In this document: positions 1 through 8,020 of the stretch, piece by piece
Layout of the letters: each line of letters opens with the position of its first letter
Position numbering within the stretch: position 1 is the stretch's first letter
Source of the DNA: Rubripirellula sp.
GTDB lineage: Bacteria > Planctomycetota > Planctomycetia > Pirellulales > Pirellulaceae
NCBI GenBank assembly: GCA_029213145.1
Contig: JARGNK010000002.1
Coordinates: 62,001-126,000 of the forward strand
Direction: 5' to 3'
Length of the DNA: 64,000 nucleotides
Notes under the pieces: generated by a model
Databases searched by the model: none
The model's input: the letters and a program-made list of their open reading frames with translations, nothing else
What the model was told of the DNA's origin: nothing
Position numbers and translations under genes: made by a program

Positions 1-372
1 GGATTGCTGTGCCGGCAATACATTAGCTGGAAACGTGAACACCCACCGCTTCGGCGCGGAATCGACGCCCTGCTATTGGACGCTCCCTTCACGCTGGCTG
101 ATCGCGACGTCTATTACTGGTATTACGCCACACAAGTACTGCATCACTTTGGTGGGCCTGCCTGGCGAAAATGGAACGATTCCATGAAAGTGGAACTGCC
201 CAAAGCCCAAGTTGTTGGCGGTCGTGAAAATGGTAGTTGGCCACCGCAGATGGATCGCTGGGGACGTAATCATGGTCGACTCTATACGACTTGCTTGTCC
301 TTGTTCTGCTTGGAAGTCTATTACCGGCACATGCCGCTGTATCAGGCCGAAGGAAATAGCGAAACAAAATAA
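1..372 (+). CDS. Prenyltransferase/squalene-cyclase-like protein, C-terminal fragment
   Basis: The frame is open from the left edge, so only the last roughly 120 residues are in the window. The segment carries features of the planctomycete family with prenyltransferase/squalene oxidase (alpha-alpha toroid) repeats: a GSWPP motif followed by a W-x4-GRLYTT helix and the ending LFCLEVYYRHMPLY. In that family such repeats form an inner/outer helix barrel. Many planctomycete members are of unknown function and need not be cyclases, and the catalytic region would lie upstream of this window. It ends in TAA. A tandem repeat starts about 110 bp downstream, and the next gene is convergent. Family assignment is fairly secure; the reaction is unknown. 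Confidence 0.7.
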   Translation, partial: GLLCRQYISWKREHPPLRRGIDALLLDAPFTLADRDVYYWYYATQVLHHFGGPAWRKWNDSMKVELPKAQVVGGRENGSWPPQMDRWGRNHGRLYTTCLSLFCLEVYYRHMPLYQAEGNSETK

Positions 373-481
373 CCCAGCAGCGACGCGAGTTATCGAGCTA
401 AGTTGCGTGATGCTGAGGTGCAACGCGTGATTTTGGCCAGTGGTCACGGCGTGATTTTACACGCCGGGTATTCTTAAGGAG

Positions 482-540
482 CTGGGCATCCTCAACATGC
501 TGGGCATCCTCGACATGCTGGGCAATCTCAAAATGCTGGG
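482..540. repeat. Minisatellite, 18-bp unit, about 3.3 copies
   Basis: Units start at 482, 500 and 518 and read ctgggcatcctcRacatg; the third is degenerate and a fourth is partial. The array lies between two convergent genes (stops at 372 and 607). No gene is visible in the 234-bp gap. Confidence 0.85.
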
Positions 541-606
541 TGCGGCTATCTTTAGCCTGGTCAATCGCGAGGGCCTCCTGCGCGACTCACTTGCGTAAAA
601 GTGGTC

Positions 607-2298
607 TTAGGTCCCACTTTGTTCGCTGGCGGCAATCGGCGGCGCGGGAGAAACTCGTTGGCGTGACAGCAACCCAATTACAAGGGTTCCAAACGCGCAG
701 GCCCAAGCTGGCATGGCCCCGATGCGCACGTACAAACTCTTCCGGGCATCGAGCTGTGGAGACGCAATCAATGCACCTTCGCTTCCTGTTTCCAACCGTT
801 GGACGATCCGACCGCAACTATCAATCCACGCGGTTGGACCGTTGTTGGCAGCGGACAAAAGGGGGCGTCGTGTCGCGACTGCAACCAGTTGCCCGCAACG
901 CAAGTGATGTTCGATCACGCTGGAATTATCGAACCAGCCATCATTCGTCACGGTCACCAGGACATCGGTGGTCGCGGGTTGGTTTGACAGCTCGGCAAGC
1001 TGGTTTACGACGATCCGCTCGACCGCTGTTTCGATGCAAATCACCGGCAACACAGTCGTTTGTCCAACTTTCATGACTTGCGGTCCAGGCCCCACGGTCA
1101 GCCCCATCCCCGCTGGTATCAAGGAACGGATCCCAGGTATCCAAGACGCAATTGGGATGTATTCACCAAACATGACCAAGTGAGTCTTGCCATACCAATC
1201 GGCAACTTCACCCTGTTTGTCAATTTGGAGAACTCCGCTGTAAACCTCGGCTTGCTGGCTGTATCGAACCACTCCGCAACCGACCAGCAATTCAACTGGA
1301 GGATCGGTTTGTGCTTGATCCAAAATCGACCGAACGTAGGCAACGCGATCACCAAATCGGGACTGACCTTCGTTCACAAACTCCGTGAGCTCTGCTCGCG
1401 ATATATTTGCCTCCGGCGGCACAATCGCATCGTCGGCAAGGGTCATCCAAGGTAACCCTGCCGAAAACATCGACTCCGGCCAGACCACGGCATCCAATTG
1501 AAGATCAGATGCTTCGATCGCCTGCTCTGTCTGACGTAGGTACGCTTGGAAAATCTCGACAGCTCGCTCATCGGATTGAACATATTCAACCGGTTCGCTC
1601 CGCTGAATCAAAGCAAAGTTTGCTTTGGATGGTTCCAGCGGCTGTCCCAATCGATAGCTGCCATAGAGAAATGTTGCCGCCACCAAAACCAAACCGAGGG
1701 CGATTGCGGTTGCGTTAATCCGCCGCTGAGAATTCCCGCGGCAAATCTGGATGCCGGCATCGATCGCGACATTGACGGCGACGAGCACAAAACTGATCCC
1801 ATAGCTTCCGAATAGATCCGCTATTTGAATCGCGATTGTGAAATCAGCGACCGAGTGGGCGAGCATCAATGCGGAAATGCCTGTAAGGAAGTAATTCCGG
1901 ACGCATTCCAAACCGACCCAAATTATCGGAGCCGCCAAAATTAGCGATGTGCTAGATCGCAGCGCGTTCCGCAAAAAGAGCACGAATAGTAATTGATAGA
2001 CCGCCAAATAACTCGCCAACGTTAAAGCTGGAAAGATCATCAGCGGATGAGCATGGCGAAGCCCCTGCAGTGAAAGGAAGTAGTAAAGGGCTGAAATGAA
2101 CCACACCACCAACCAAGTGCGTTTGGTCCAATTCGACTTGGTGCGGGCGAGGTGCATCCAAGGCAATAGAGCAATGCAGGCAGCTGGCCAGAGCCCAAGT
2201 GGTGGCTGAGCCACCCAGAGCGCGAATGCGGAAAGACTGCACAGTCCGGCAACCCGTTTGATCGAATCACGGTTTTCGTTTTGGTTTTGCTCACTCAT
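607..2298 (-). CDS. lnt: Apolipoprotein N-acyltransferase
   Basis: Lnt transfers a fatty acyl chain from phospholipid to the N-terminal cysteine of diacylated lipoproteins in the inner membrane. The protein has about 563 residues: roughly 200 residues with several hydrophobic helices, then a nitrilase-type domain. The expected catalytic triad is visible: Glu in VVWPES (about residue 271), Lys in YGKTHLVMFGEY (about 370) and Cys in VICIE (about 419). The frame stays open upstream to 2493, but that stretch translates an 18-bp tandem repeat and has no family character. I therefore chose the ATG at 2298 (MSEQNQ); 2307 (MPAMSEQ) is also possible. It is divergent from the kinase gene at 2562. Confidence 0.93.
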   Translation of the reverse strand: MSEQNQNENRDSIKRVAGLCSLSAFALWVAQPPLGLWPAACIALLPWMHLARTKSNWTKRTWLVVWFISALYYFLSLQGLRHAHPLMIFPALTLASYLAVYQLLFVLFLRNALRSSTSLILAAPIIWVGLECVRNYFLTGISALMLAHSVADFTIAIQIADLFGSYGISFVLVAVNVAIDAGIQICRGNSQRRINATAIALGLVLVAATFLYGSYRLGQPLEPSKANFALIQRSEPVEYVQSDERAVEIFQAYLRQTEQAIEASDLQLDAVVWPESMFSAGLPWMTLADDAIVPPEANISRAELTEFVNEGQSRFGDRVAYVRSILDQAQTDPPVELLVGCGVVRYSQQAEVYSGVLQIDKQGEVADWYGKTHLVMFGEYIPIASWIPGIRSLIPAGMGLTVGPGPQVMKVGQTTVLPVICIETAVERIVVNQLAELSNQPATTDVLVTVTNDGWFDNSSVIEHHLRCGQLVAVATRRPLLSAANNGPTAWIDSCGRIVQRLETGSEGALIASPQLDARKSLYVRIGAMPAWACAFGTLVIGLLSRQRVSPAPPIAASEQSGT

Positions 2299-2356
2299 CG
2301 CCGGCATGATAGGAAGATTTGCTCCCACGACGAAGTGGAATTTTTTTAAAGACGCC

Positions 2357-2416
2357 CAGCTGTACCCAAGCAGGCAGCTGTACCAAAGCAGGCAGCTGTA
2401 CCCAAGCAGGCAGCTG
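2357..2416. repeat. Minisatellite, 18-bp unit, 3.3 copies
   Basis: Units at 2357, 2375 and 2393 read cagctgtaccMaagcagg, followed by a partial cagctg at 2411. The array sits in the divergent region between lnt and the protein kinase, about 60 bp upstream of the lnt start, so copy-number change could alter the spacing of that promoter region. Confidence 0.9.
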
Positions 2417-2561
2417 CTAGCGATCAAGCAGCTCCAGTCAATCCGACGGCAAACATCAGCCGATTTCCGCAGGCACTCAGGATCCGAGTCCATGCCGCGA
2501 TTTGAGGCAGCCCGAACCTCCCTCGGTGCGATAAACTAGGCGGAAGCCGTCTAGTTCCTCC

Positions 2562-4373
2562 ATGTCGAAAATCATGCCCGCTCCTGAATCGCTCGGTCCT
2601 TATCGCATCCTCAGTACCATTGGCCGTGGCGGCATGGGGACAGTTTACGCTGCCATCGATGGGCAATCGGGGGAGCGGGTGGCCGTCAAGCTGATCGCGC
2701 ATCAAATGTCGGACGATACGCGCTTTCGAGATCGCTTCACCTCCGAAATTAAATCGCTGGCACGCTTGCGGCACCCCGGCATCGTCCGATTCATGCACTC
2801 CTATATCGATGAAGAAGGGCAGATTTTCTATTCGATGGAGCTGGTCGAGGGTGAATCTTTGCAGGCCCTGATTCGACGCGAAAACAAGTTGGGTTGGGAC
2901 CGAACGATTGAGTTTGCAATCCAGATTACCTCCGCACTCAAGCATGCGCACGATGCGGGCGTGATCCACCGCGATTTGAAACCCGCCAACCTGATGCTGA
3001 CCGATGACGGGATCGTCAAGTTAGTAGACTTCGGGATCGCGAAGCTCTTTGGCGATTCGCAACAGACGAATGTTGGTTCTTTGCTGGGCACTGCTGACTA
3101 CATGGCACCGGAACAGGCAACCAACACCAATATCACGCCACGCACCGACCTCTACGCATTGGGCAACGTCATGTATGCGATGCTGGTTGGCCGCCCACCG
3201 TTTGTGGGTAAGCAAGCGACGGCGGTTATCGATGCGTTAAACAATGACAGTATTCCCCCATTGGATCTGATCGATCCGCACCTACCTGCGGAGCTGGTCG
3301 AATTAGTTCATCACTTGCTCGAAAAAGATCCCAAAAAACGACCGCCAACAGCGTTGGTCGTGATGAAGCGGTTGCAGTCAATGCAGGTTGGATTGCGGCG
3401 ACGCGATGAGCTGGAACCAGACGAGATACCCACTCAGATTCCACAGCGTGATTCGTGCGGCGACACCAGCTCGAAGGCGTCACCACGAGATCCAGCGAAT
3501 CAAACCGACGAGTTGCGTGACAAGCAAAAGCAGGAGGGCACGGATGCGTCGAAAGTTGACATCAGTCGGCCCACCTCCGTTACAGAAATTTCGCGTGGCG
3601 AAGACAAAACGCTTGTGCCCGGCGAGTCGGCTGCCGACGATGTCATCCGGCAACACAGTGCGGTCACCGACTTTCACCTCAACGAAGCTTCAGAGCAGGA
3701 AGCTCGCAACGATGGAATGGCGGTTACCGATGCTGGTGGCTGGCAACATTGGCTCACGATCTTCGTGATGGTGATGATTCTGGGGGGCGGCGCAGGATTG
3801 TTTTGGTATGCCATGCAGCCTCCCTCGGCTAATACGCTTTACCGGCAAGCGAGGACCGGGGATTTGTCAGCGATGAATTCGTTCATGCGACGATTCCCTG
3901 ATGATCCGCGGTATGCTGAAATTGAAACTCAGCAACTGCAGTCACGTGTTGCGGCAACGCTCAAACGATTGAATACCCAAATAGCGATCGGTACGAAAAC
4001 ACTCACCGCGGCGGAAGAAGGATTCGTTGCCGCACTCAACCAACGAGCCAATGATCCGGAGCAGGCAGGGAAAAAAATTGGGCAGTGGCTGAATATTTAC
4101 GAGGGTGCAACGGCTGGCGACGAACGCTTGCTCGAATTGGTCGAATTGGCAAAATTTGCACGGCAACAACTCGGCGAGACGGCGGAATCGAGCGGGATTG
4201 ATCCCCGGGCCAGCGAATTGATCGTTGACATTGATCGCATCGTCCGTGAAAAATCTCCCGAGGAAATCAGAACTCGCTTGCAAGGAATCATTGAAACCTT
4301 CGCCGGAAAACCCTGGGCTGAACCGGCGATCGAGCGAGCCAATCAAGAATTGCGACAACTTTTCCCGGAGTAA
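2562..4373 (+). CDS. Membrane-anchored serine/threonine protein kinase
   Basis: Hanks-type kinase of 603 residues. The N-terminal catalytic domain is complete: glycine loop GRGGMG (21-26), Lys43 in VAVKLI, HRDLKPAN (136-143), DFG (156-158) and APEQ (182-185). A charged, low-complexity linker (about 280-390) leads to one membrane helix (about 396-417). A C-terminal region of about 185 residues is rich in helix and contains tetratricopeptide-like stretches but no domain I can name. The expected topology is kinase inside, tail outside. The start is the ATG at 2562; an in-frame ATG at 2574 is an alternative. The gene's last codons contain the ribosome-binding site of the PilT-type gene at 4378, so the two are translationally coupled, suggesting that the kinase acts with or on that ATPase (inference). 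Confidence 0.95.
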   Translation: MSKIMPAPESLGPYRILSTIGRGGMGTVYAAIDGQSGERVAVKLIAHQMSDDTRFRDRFTSEIKSLARLRHPGIVRFMHSYIDEEGQIFYSMELVEGESLQALIRRENKLGWDRTIEFAIQITSALKHAHDAGVIHRDLKPANLMLTDDGIVKLVDFGIAKLFGDSQQTNVGSLLGTADYMAPEQATNTNITPRTDLYALGNVMYAMLVGRPPFVGKQATAVIDALNNDSIPPLDLIDPHLPAELVELVHHLLEKDPKKRPPTALVVMKRLQSMQVGLRRRDELEPDEIPTQIPQRDSCGDTSSKASPRDPANQTDELRDKQKQEGTDASKVDISRPTSVTEISRGEDKTLVPGESAADDVIRQHSAVTDFHLNEASEQEARNDGMAVTDAGGWQHWLTIFVMVMILGGGAGLFWYAMQPPSANTLYRQARTGDLSAMNSFMRRFPDDPRYAEIETQQLQSRVAATLKRLNTQIAIGTKTLTAAEEGFVAALNQRANDPEQAGKKIGQWLNIYEGATAGDERLLELVELAKFARQQLGETAESSGIDPRASELIVDIDRIVREKSPEEIRTRLQGIIETFAGKPWAEPAIERANQELRQLFPE

Positions 4374-4380
4374 TAGGTTG
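4367..4380 (+). promoter_or_regulatory. Ribosome-binding site fixing a TTG start
   Basis: GGAG at 4367-4370 overlaps the last sense codon of the kinase gene. It lies 7 nt before the TTG at 4378, only 4 nt after the kinase stop codon. The frame upstream of 4378 is open but runs inside the kinase gene, so the TTG is the best start. Confidence 0.7.
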
Positions 4381-5463
4381 AACGACACAATAGCGAGTCC
4401 GCCGATCAAAAAATGGCTGATGGAGGCAGCCTTGGATGGCGCCTCGGACTTGCATTTGGTGGCTGACTACCCACCGATTCGGCGCGAGCATGGCGAACTG
4501 GTTCCCGTCAGTGATGAATGCCTGTCGGCCGCCCAAGTGCATGCGGCGTTGCGAGAAATTTGCGTTGAATCTGCTTTTCAGCAGTTTGAGCAGCATCGAA
4601 ACTTGGACTTCGCACTGGAAGAGCCTGGTCAGCACCCGGACGATCCAAAGCAGCGATATCGCGTCAACCTGTTTTACAGCGGGGAGAGCCCCGGTGCCTG
4701 CATTCGTGTGATTCCCGCCACAATACCAGACCTGGAGTGGTCGGGTTTTCCGCGCACCTTGGCCGATCGCATCACGGAACTCCGCAACGGGCTGGTTGTC
4801 TTCTCCGGGATGACGGGATCAGGCAAAACAACTTCAATGGCGATGATGATCCAACAGTTGGCGCGAGGATCCGGACGCCGCATCGTCACGATTGAAGATC
4901 CTATCGAATACCGATTTCCCAACAGCAAGAAATCGGTCATCACTCAGCGTGAACTCGGAAGGGATGTCGACACATTTGCCGATGGTTTGAAGCATGCCAT
5001 GCGGCAAGATCCTGACATCATCTTAGTCGGTGAAATCCGGGATCAAGCGACGGCCCGCATGGCACTCAGTGCTGCTGAAACGGGGCATCTCGTTCTGACA
5101 ACGTTGCACACACGTGACGCCAAAGGAGCGATCACACGCTTGGTGGATTTGTTTCCGACGCACAATCACAGCGAAACCTGTTCGATGTTAGCCATTGGTT
5201 TGCGGTTGGTTGTCTGCCAGCATCTGCTGCCCAGCGCAACGCCAGGTGAAAAGCGAGAGTTGGCACTGGAAGTCATGTTGAATACGAATCCGATCGCTGC
5301 GGCGATTCGATTAGGGCGTATTGATAGTTTGGACAATGCAATCTTGACTGGTCGCAAAGACGGAATGCGTCCGCTCGATGACTCGATCAAAAATCTTTAC
5401 CGAGAAGCCAAGATTGACCGCGAAACGGCTGAACGATTCATCAGCGACAAATCACTGCTTTAA
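4378..5463 (+). CDS. PilT/GspE-family secretion or pilus-retraction ATPase
   Basis: Hexameric ATPase of the type II/IV secretion superfamily, 361 residues from the TTG start, which is the usual PilT length. The N-terminal domain contains the PilT-like GASDLHL. The ATPase core shows Walker A GMTGSGKT, the Asp box IEDPIEY, Walker B IILVGEIRD and the His box HLVLTTLHT. The C-terminal segment SIKNLYREAKI resembles the PilT AIRNLIREG motif, so retraction-type PilT is favoured over assembly-type PilB/GspE. No pilin, PilQ, PilC or PilB gene is nearby. Its only close partner is the coupled upstream kinase. About 100 bp after the stop nothing coding is visible. Confidence 0.88.
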   Translation: MNDTIASPPIKKWLMEAALDGASDLHLVADYPPIRREHGELVPVSDECLSAAQVHAALREICVESAFQQFEQHRNLDFALEEPGQHPDDPKQRYRVNLFYSGESPGACIRVIPATIPDLEWSGFPRTLADRITELRNGLVVFSGMTGSGKTTSMAMMIQQLARGSGRRIVTIEDPIEYRFPNSKKSVITQRELGRDVDTFADGLKHAMRQDPDIILVGEIRDQATARMALSAAETGHLVLTTLHTRDAKGAITRLVDLFPTHNHSETCSMLAIGLRLVVCQHLLPSATPGEKRELALEVMLNTNPIAAAIRLGRIDSLDNAILTGRKDGMRPLDDSIKNLYREAKIDRETAERFISDKSLL

Positions 5464-5814
5464 CTTCCCGAAGCAGCCGCACTCGCCCCGACCAGCTGTC
5501 ACCCCTCCGCAGGAGTGGCTAGCTGAGATTGTTTTCGTGCTGAATCGAGCTCTCTAACAACTGGCATTCGCAGTCTGAACGTTGTTTGATAACCAACATC
5601 AATCTGATAAAGAGAGTTCGTCCTTCCCGTTCGGGGGGCTGACCCACATGGCAAAGTATCAACTACAGACAGCACATCAAATCAGGTCCCAACATCAAAT
5701 CGGGGTAAAGTATCCACCGATACGGACTTGTCGCGCCTTGCCACGGCCGATTCTGAGCCATGTTAGAATTGCCTACTGCAGTTGGATCAATTCAACAGGG
5801 AGAAAGAGAGCAAG
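5464..5814. other. Intergenic region, no gene seen
   Basis: About 350 bp between the PilT-type gene and the SPFH pair. Short open frames here have no family character. The promoter of the SPFH pair presumably lies here, but no convincing -35/-10 pair stands out. Confidence 0.5.
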
Positions 5815-6831
5815 ATGACAAGTCTGTTAACCTTCATCGGCGGCCTGATCGCCTTTTCGGTCCTTCGTGTATTGGCGGGCTGCCTGTACACGGTGCGACC
5901 GGATCAGCGGGCGGTGGTCACTAGTTTTGGTGCGGCGCATTGCCTGCCGCGCAGCGAGCCCGATACGAACTTATCAAGCGACGAACAGGATCGCTACGAC
6001 TATCCTCAGCTGGAAGTCATCGGCCCTGGCGGGCCTTATTTTAAGATGCCTTGGCAAGAAGTCCACAAAGTCAGTGTTGCGACCCAGGCCGTTGACCTGA
6101 CCTGGGACCCCACTAAAAAACAAACCACGATTGAGGCGGTGACGAAGGACAACTTGACCACCGGTGTCAACGGCCAGATCCGGTACCGTATCAGCGAAAA
6201 TAATTTGTATCCCTATCTGTTCGGTGTGGAGAGCCCGCTCGAACATGTGATGGGGTATTTTGTTTCGGTGCTCCGTGAACGAATGGCAAACTTCGTTGAT
6301 CCTAAAGGACAAAGCTTGTTGTCCGGCCAAGACCTCGATGGAGAAGAGGGTGGTGAAACAAGTACGGCCGTCGAATTGTCCGAGGGTGTCTCGATCAATG
6401 ATCTGCGTAAAAATCTGCCACTGCTGAACCAGTACATGGAAGAACAGTGCCGTTCAACGACGGGGCGATACGGAATTGAACTCGATGCGGCATTGATCAC
6501 GGAAATTGATCCACCCTCTGAGGTTGATCGTGCGTTGTCGGCAATCAACAGCACTCGAAATCAAGTGGCCGCTGATATCAGCACGGCTCGCGCTGATTCC
6601 GAGCAGCAGATCACGATGAGTGCTCGTGCCGTCGAAATCGCCACCAACAATGCTCAAGCCGAGGTGGCCCCTCTTCGGGAGCTTGCCAATACGCTGGTGT
6701 CGATCAAAGGCGAGGGGGGACCGGAGTGTCTCGATGCCTATTTAAGAAACCTAAAAGTGCCACTGTTCCGTCGCGCCGCCCGAATTGTGCACTCTGACAG
6801 CAAACAAACCGTTCGTGGAGGAACAGCCTGA
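5815..6831 (+). CDS. SPFH/Band 7 membrane protein (first of a pair)
   Basis: Membrane-anchored SPFH (stomatin/prohibitin/HflK) protein of about 338 residues. A single N-terminal membrane helix (about 3-20) is followed by the start of the Band 7 domain (YTVRPDQRAVVTSFG), a TKDNLTTGVNGQIRYRI strand typical of the fold, and a C-terminal helical region rich in Ala/Gln/Glu. Such proteins form ring oligomers that scaffold membrane proteases or microdomains. I chose the ATG at 5815, which has GAGAG just upstream; an earlier in-frame start at 5782 would put a charged stretch before the membrane helix. The stop overlaps the next start as TGATG, so the two proteins probably form one hetero-oligomer, as HflK and HflC do. 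Confidence 0.85.
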   Translation: MTSLLTFIGGLIAFSVLRVLAGCLYTVRPDQRAVVTSFGAAHCLPRSEPDTNLSSDEQDRYDYPQLEVIGPGGPYFKMPWQEVHKVSVATQAVDLTWDPTKKQTTIEAVTKDNLTTGVNGQIRYRISENNLYPYLFGVESPLEHVMGYFVSVLRERMANFVDPKGQSLLSGQDLDGEEGGETSTAVELSEGVSINDLRKNLPLLNQYMEEQCRSTTGRYGIELDAALITEIDPPSEVDRALSAINSTRNQVAADISTARADSEQQITMSARAVEIATNNAQAEVAPLRELANTLVSIKGEGGPECLDAYLRNLKVPLFRRAARIVHSDSKQTVRGGTA

Positions 6832-7697
6832 TGCCCCTTTTTACTTTTGTTCTTGGATTGATGTTCATTCCCATCTGCCTGGGTATTAGCAGAATGTTCG
6901 GCTTGTACGCTTGCGTCAAGGAGTGCGAGTCCCATGTATTTACCCTGTTTGGGAAAGTGATTGGAACGATCGATAAACCGGGATTGAATTTTCCCCTGTC
7001 GATCTTTGGTCCACGCGCTTTGTTGATCCCATTCTTTGGAAAAAGCTATACGGTCAGCACCGCAATGCGGCAGCATTACTTGCGCAGCCAAATGGTGAAC
7101 TCCGAAGAGGGTACACCGATGGGAGTCGGCATCTGGTACGAAATGCAAGTGCAGGATCCTGTCGCCTTCCTGTTCACCAACGCAAACCCTGATGGTTCGC
7201 TGCAGGCAAATGTGACCAGTTCCACCATTTCAACACTCAGTAACCTCGAAATGGAAAAGATGTTGGAGGATCGGCACAGCCTGAGTCGAACGGTACGACA
7301 CACCGTTTCACCACTGTCTGAACAGTGGGGCTACCGGCTGGGATCAGTCTACATTCGTAAAGTCGAGTTTACCGATCGGTTGATGGTCGAAAACATCACC
7401 GAGAAGGTTGTCAAGCGACTGGTGCAAGTGACCAGTGCGATGAAGCAAGATGGTGAAAACCGAGTCGGTCTGATTCGCAGCGAAACCGCCTTTAAAGTTT
7501 CGCAAAAGATGGCAGAGGCCGCCGCAGCACGACCCGACGTTGTGGGTAAAGAGTTGAATGCCATTGCCAAAAATGATCCGCAAGTCCTCAACACGGTCTT
7601 GGAAGTCATGGAGGTAGACAACCTGCTCGCGTCCGATGCGCGAGTCGATGTGCTGCCCGATGGAGCAACGATGCTCGTGCAACTTTCTGACAAATAA
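6831..7697 (+). CDS. SPFH/Band 7 membrane protein (second of a pair)
   Basis: A 288-residue protein with an N-terminal membrane helix (about 3-22) and a Band 7-like region (CVKECESHVFTLFGKVIGT, then KVEFTDRLMVENITEKVVKRL before the C-terminal helix). The start ATG overlaps the preceding stop codon, which indicates translational coupling and a fixed stoichiometry. The C-terminus ends with a short acidic/hydrophobic segment (VMEVDNLLASDARVDVLP), a feature of this class. No FtsH-type protease gene lies nearby, so the client is unknown. Confidence 0.82.
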   Translation: MPLFTFVLGLMFIPICLGISRMFGLYACVKECESHVFTLFGKVIGTIDKPGLNFPLSIFGPRALLIPFFGKSYTVSTAMRQHYLRSQMVNSEEGTPMGVGIWYEMQVQDPVAFLFTNANPDGSLQANVTSSTISTLSNLEMEKMLEDRHSLSRTVRHTVSPLSEQWGYRLGSVYIRKVEFTDRLMVENITEKVVKRLVQVTSAMKQDGENRVGLIRSETAFKVSQKMAEAAAARPDVVGKELNAIAKNDPQVLNTVLEVMEVDNLLASDARVDVLPDGATMLVQLSDK

Positions 7698-7725
7698 GTT
7701 GAACAGCATGTTCCACCGGGATAAC

Positions 7726-7749
7726 CACCCTCTCAGTCGCGGGAGGGTG
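7726..7749. terminator. Possible hairpin after the SPFH operon
   Basis: CACCCTC (7726-7732) and GAGGGTG (7743-7749) form a perfect 7-bp stem with a 10-nt loop, 29 bp after the stop codon. No U-tract follows; the right arm is also part of the 13-bp tandem repeat. A role in termination is only a suggestion. Confidence 0.3.
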
Positions 7750-7800
7750 ACGCGGGAGGGTGACGCGGGTGGTTGGTGCGGGTGGTTGGTGCGTGGGGGC
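7741..7800. repeat. Minisatellite, 13-bp unit, two variants
   Basis: Two copies of gggagggtgacgc (7741, 7754) are followed by two copies of gggtggttggtgc (7767, 7780) and a degenerate end. The strand is strongly G-rich, with several runs of three or more G, so quadruplex formation is conceivable. Confidence 0.85.
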
Positions 7801-7886
7801 GAATCAACTCTTCATCAGGCCGACACACATTGGTACTCCGGATGGAACCAAAAGCCGCATCTGCGATCAAACGCGGCGACTGATTA

Positions 7887-8020
7887 AGAGCCTATCCGAA
7901 AACTAGTAGCGGAAGCCGTGGAGGCTTTCGGCCCTCACCGGAAACCGCCGAAATTCTTGACGAATTCCGCTACGACATCGCCCGCTCATCCACGATCGAA
8001 TGGGTTATCGGATAGGTTCT
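7887..8020 (+). mobile_element. MITE-like element, copy A
   Basis: A 134-bp non-coding element. The terminal inverted repeats are AGAGCCTATCCGAAAAC at the left and, read inverted, AGAACCTATCCGATAAC at the right. A second nested inverted repeat is formed by GTAGCGGAA (7906-7914) and TTCCGCTAC (7965-7973), with smaller palindromes inside, so the whole element can fold into a long hairpin. Copy C (51764) has the same length with about 9 differences by eye; copy B (9350) is inverted. There is no coding capacity and no clear target duplication. Its last two bases form part of the stop codon of the gene ending at 8019. Confidence 0.85.

Noticed and set aside
540-1076. Plus-strand open frame opposite lnt
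   Set aside because: It is the antisense shadow of the Lnt reading frame with an implausible Arg/Ser-rich composition.
2299-2493. Longer N-terminus for Lnt
   Set aside because: The extra residues come from the 18-bp minisatellite and show repeated SCLLGY-type stretches rather than family sequence.
4378-5463. Functional link of the PilT-type ATPase with the chemosensory operon
   Set aside because: The operon resembles pil-chp clusters, but the two are 17 kb apart with no pilin or assembly genes in the window. The link remains speculation.
5782-5814. Start of the first SPFH protein at 5782
   Set aside because: It adds a charged 11-residue stretch before the membrane helix; the ATG at 5815 has a better placed GAGAG.
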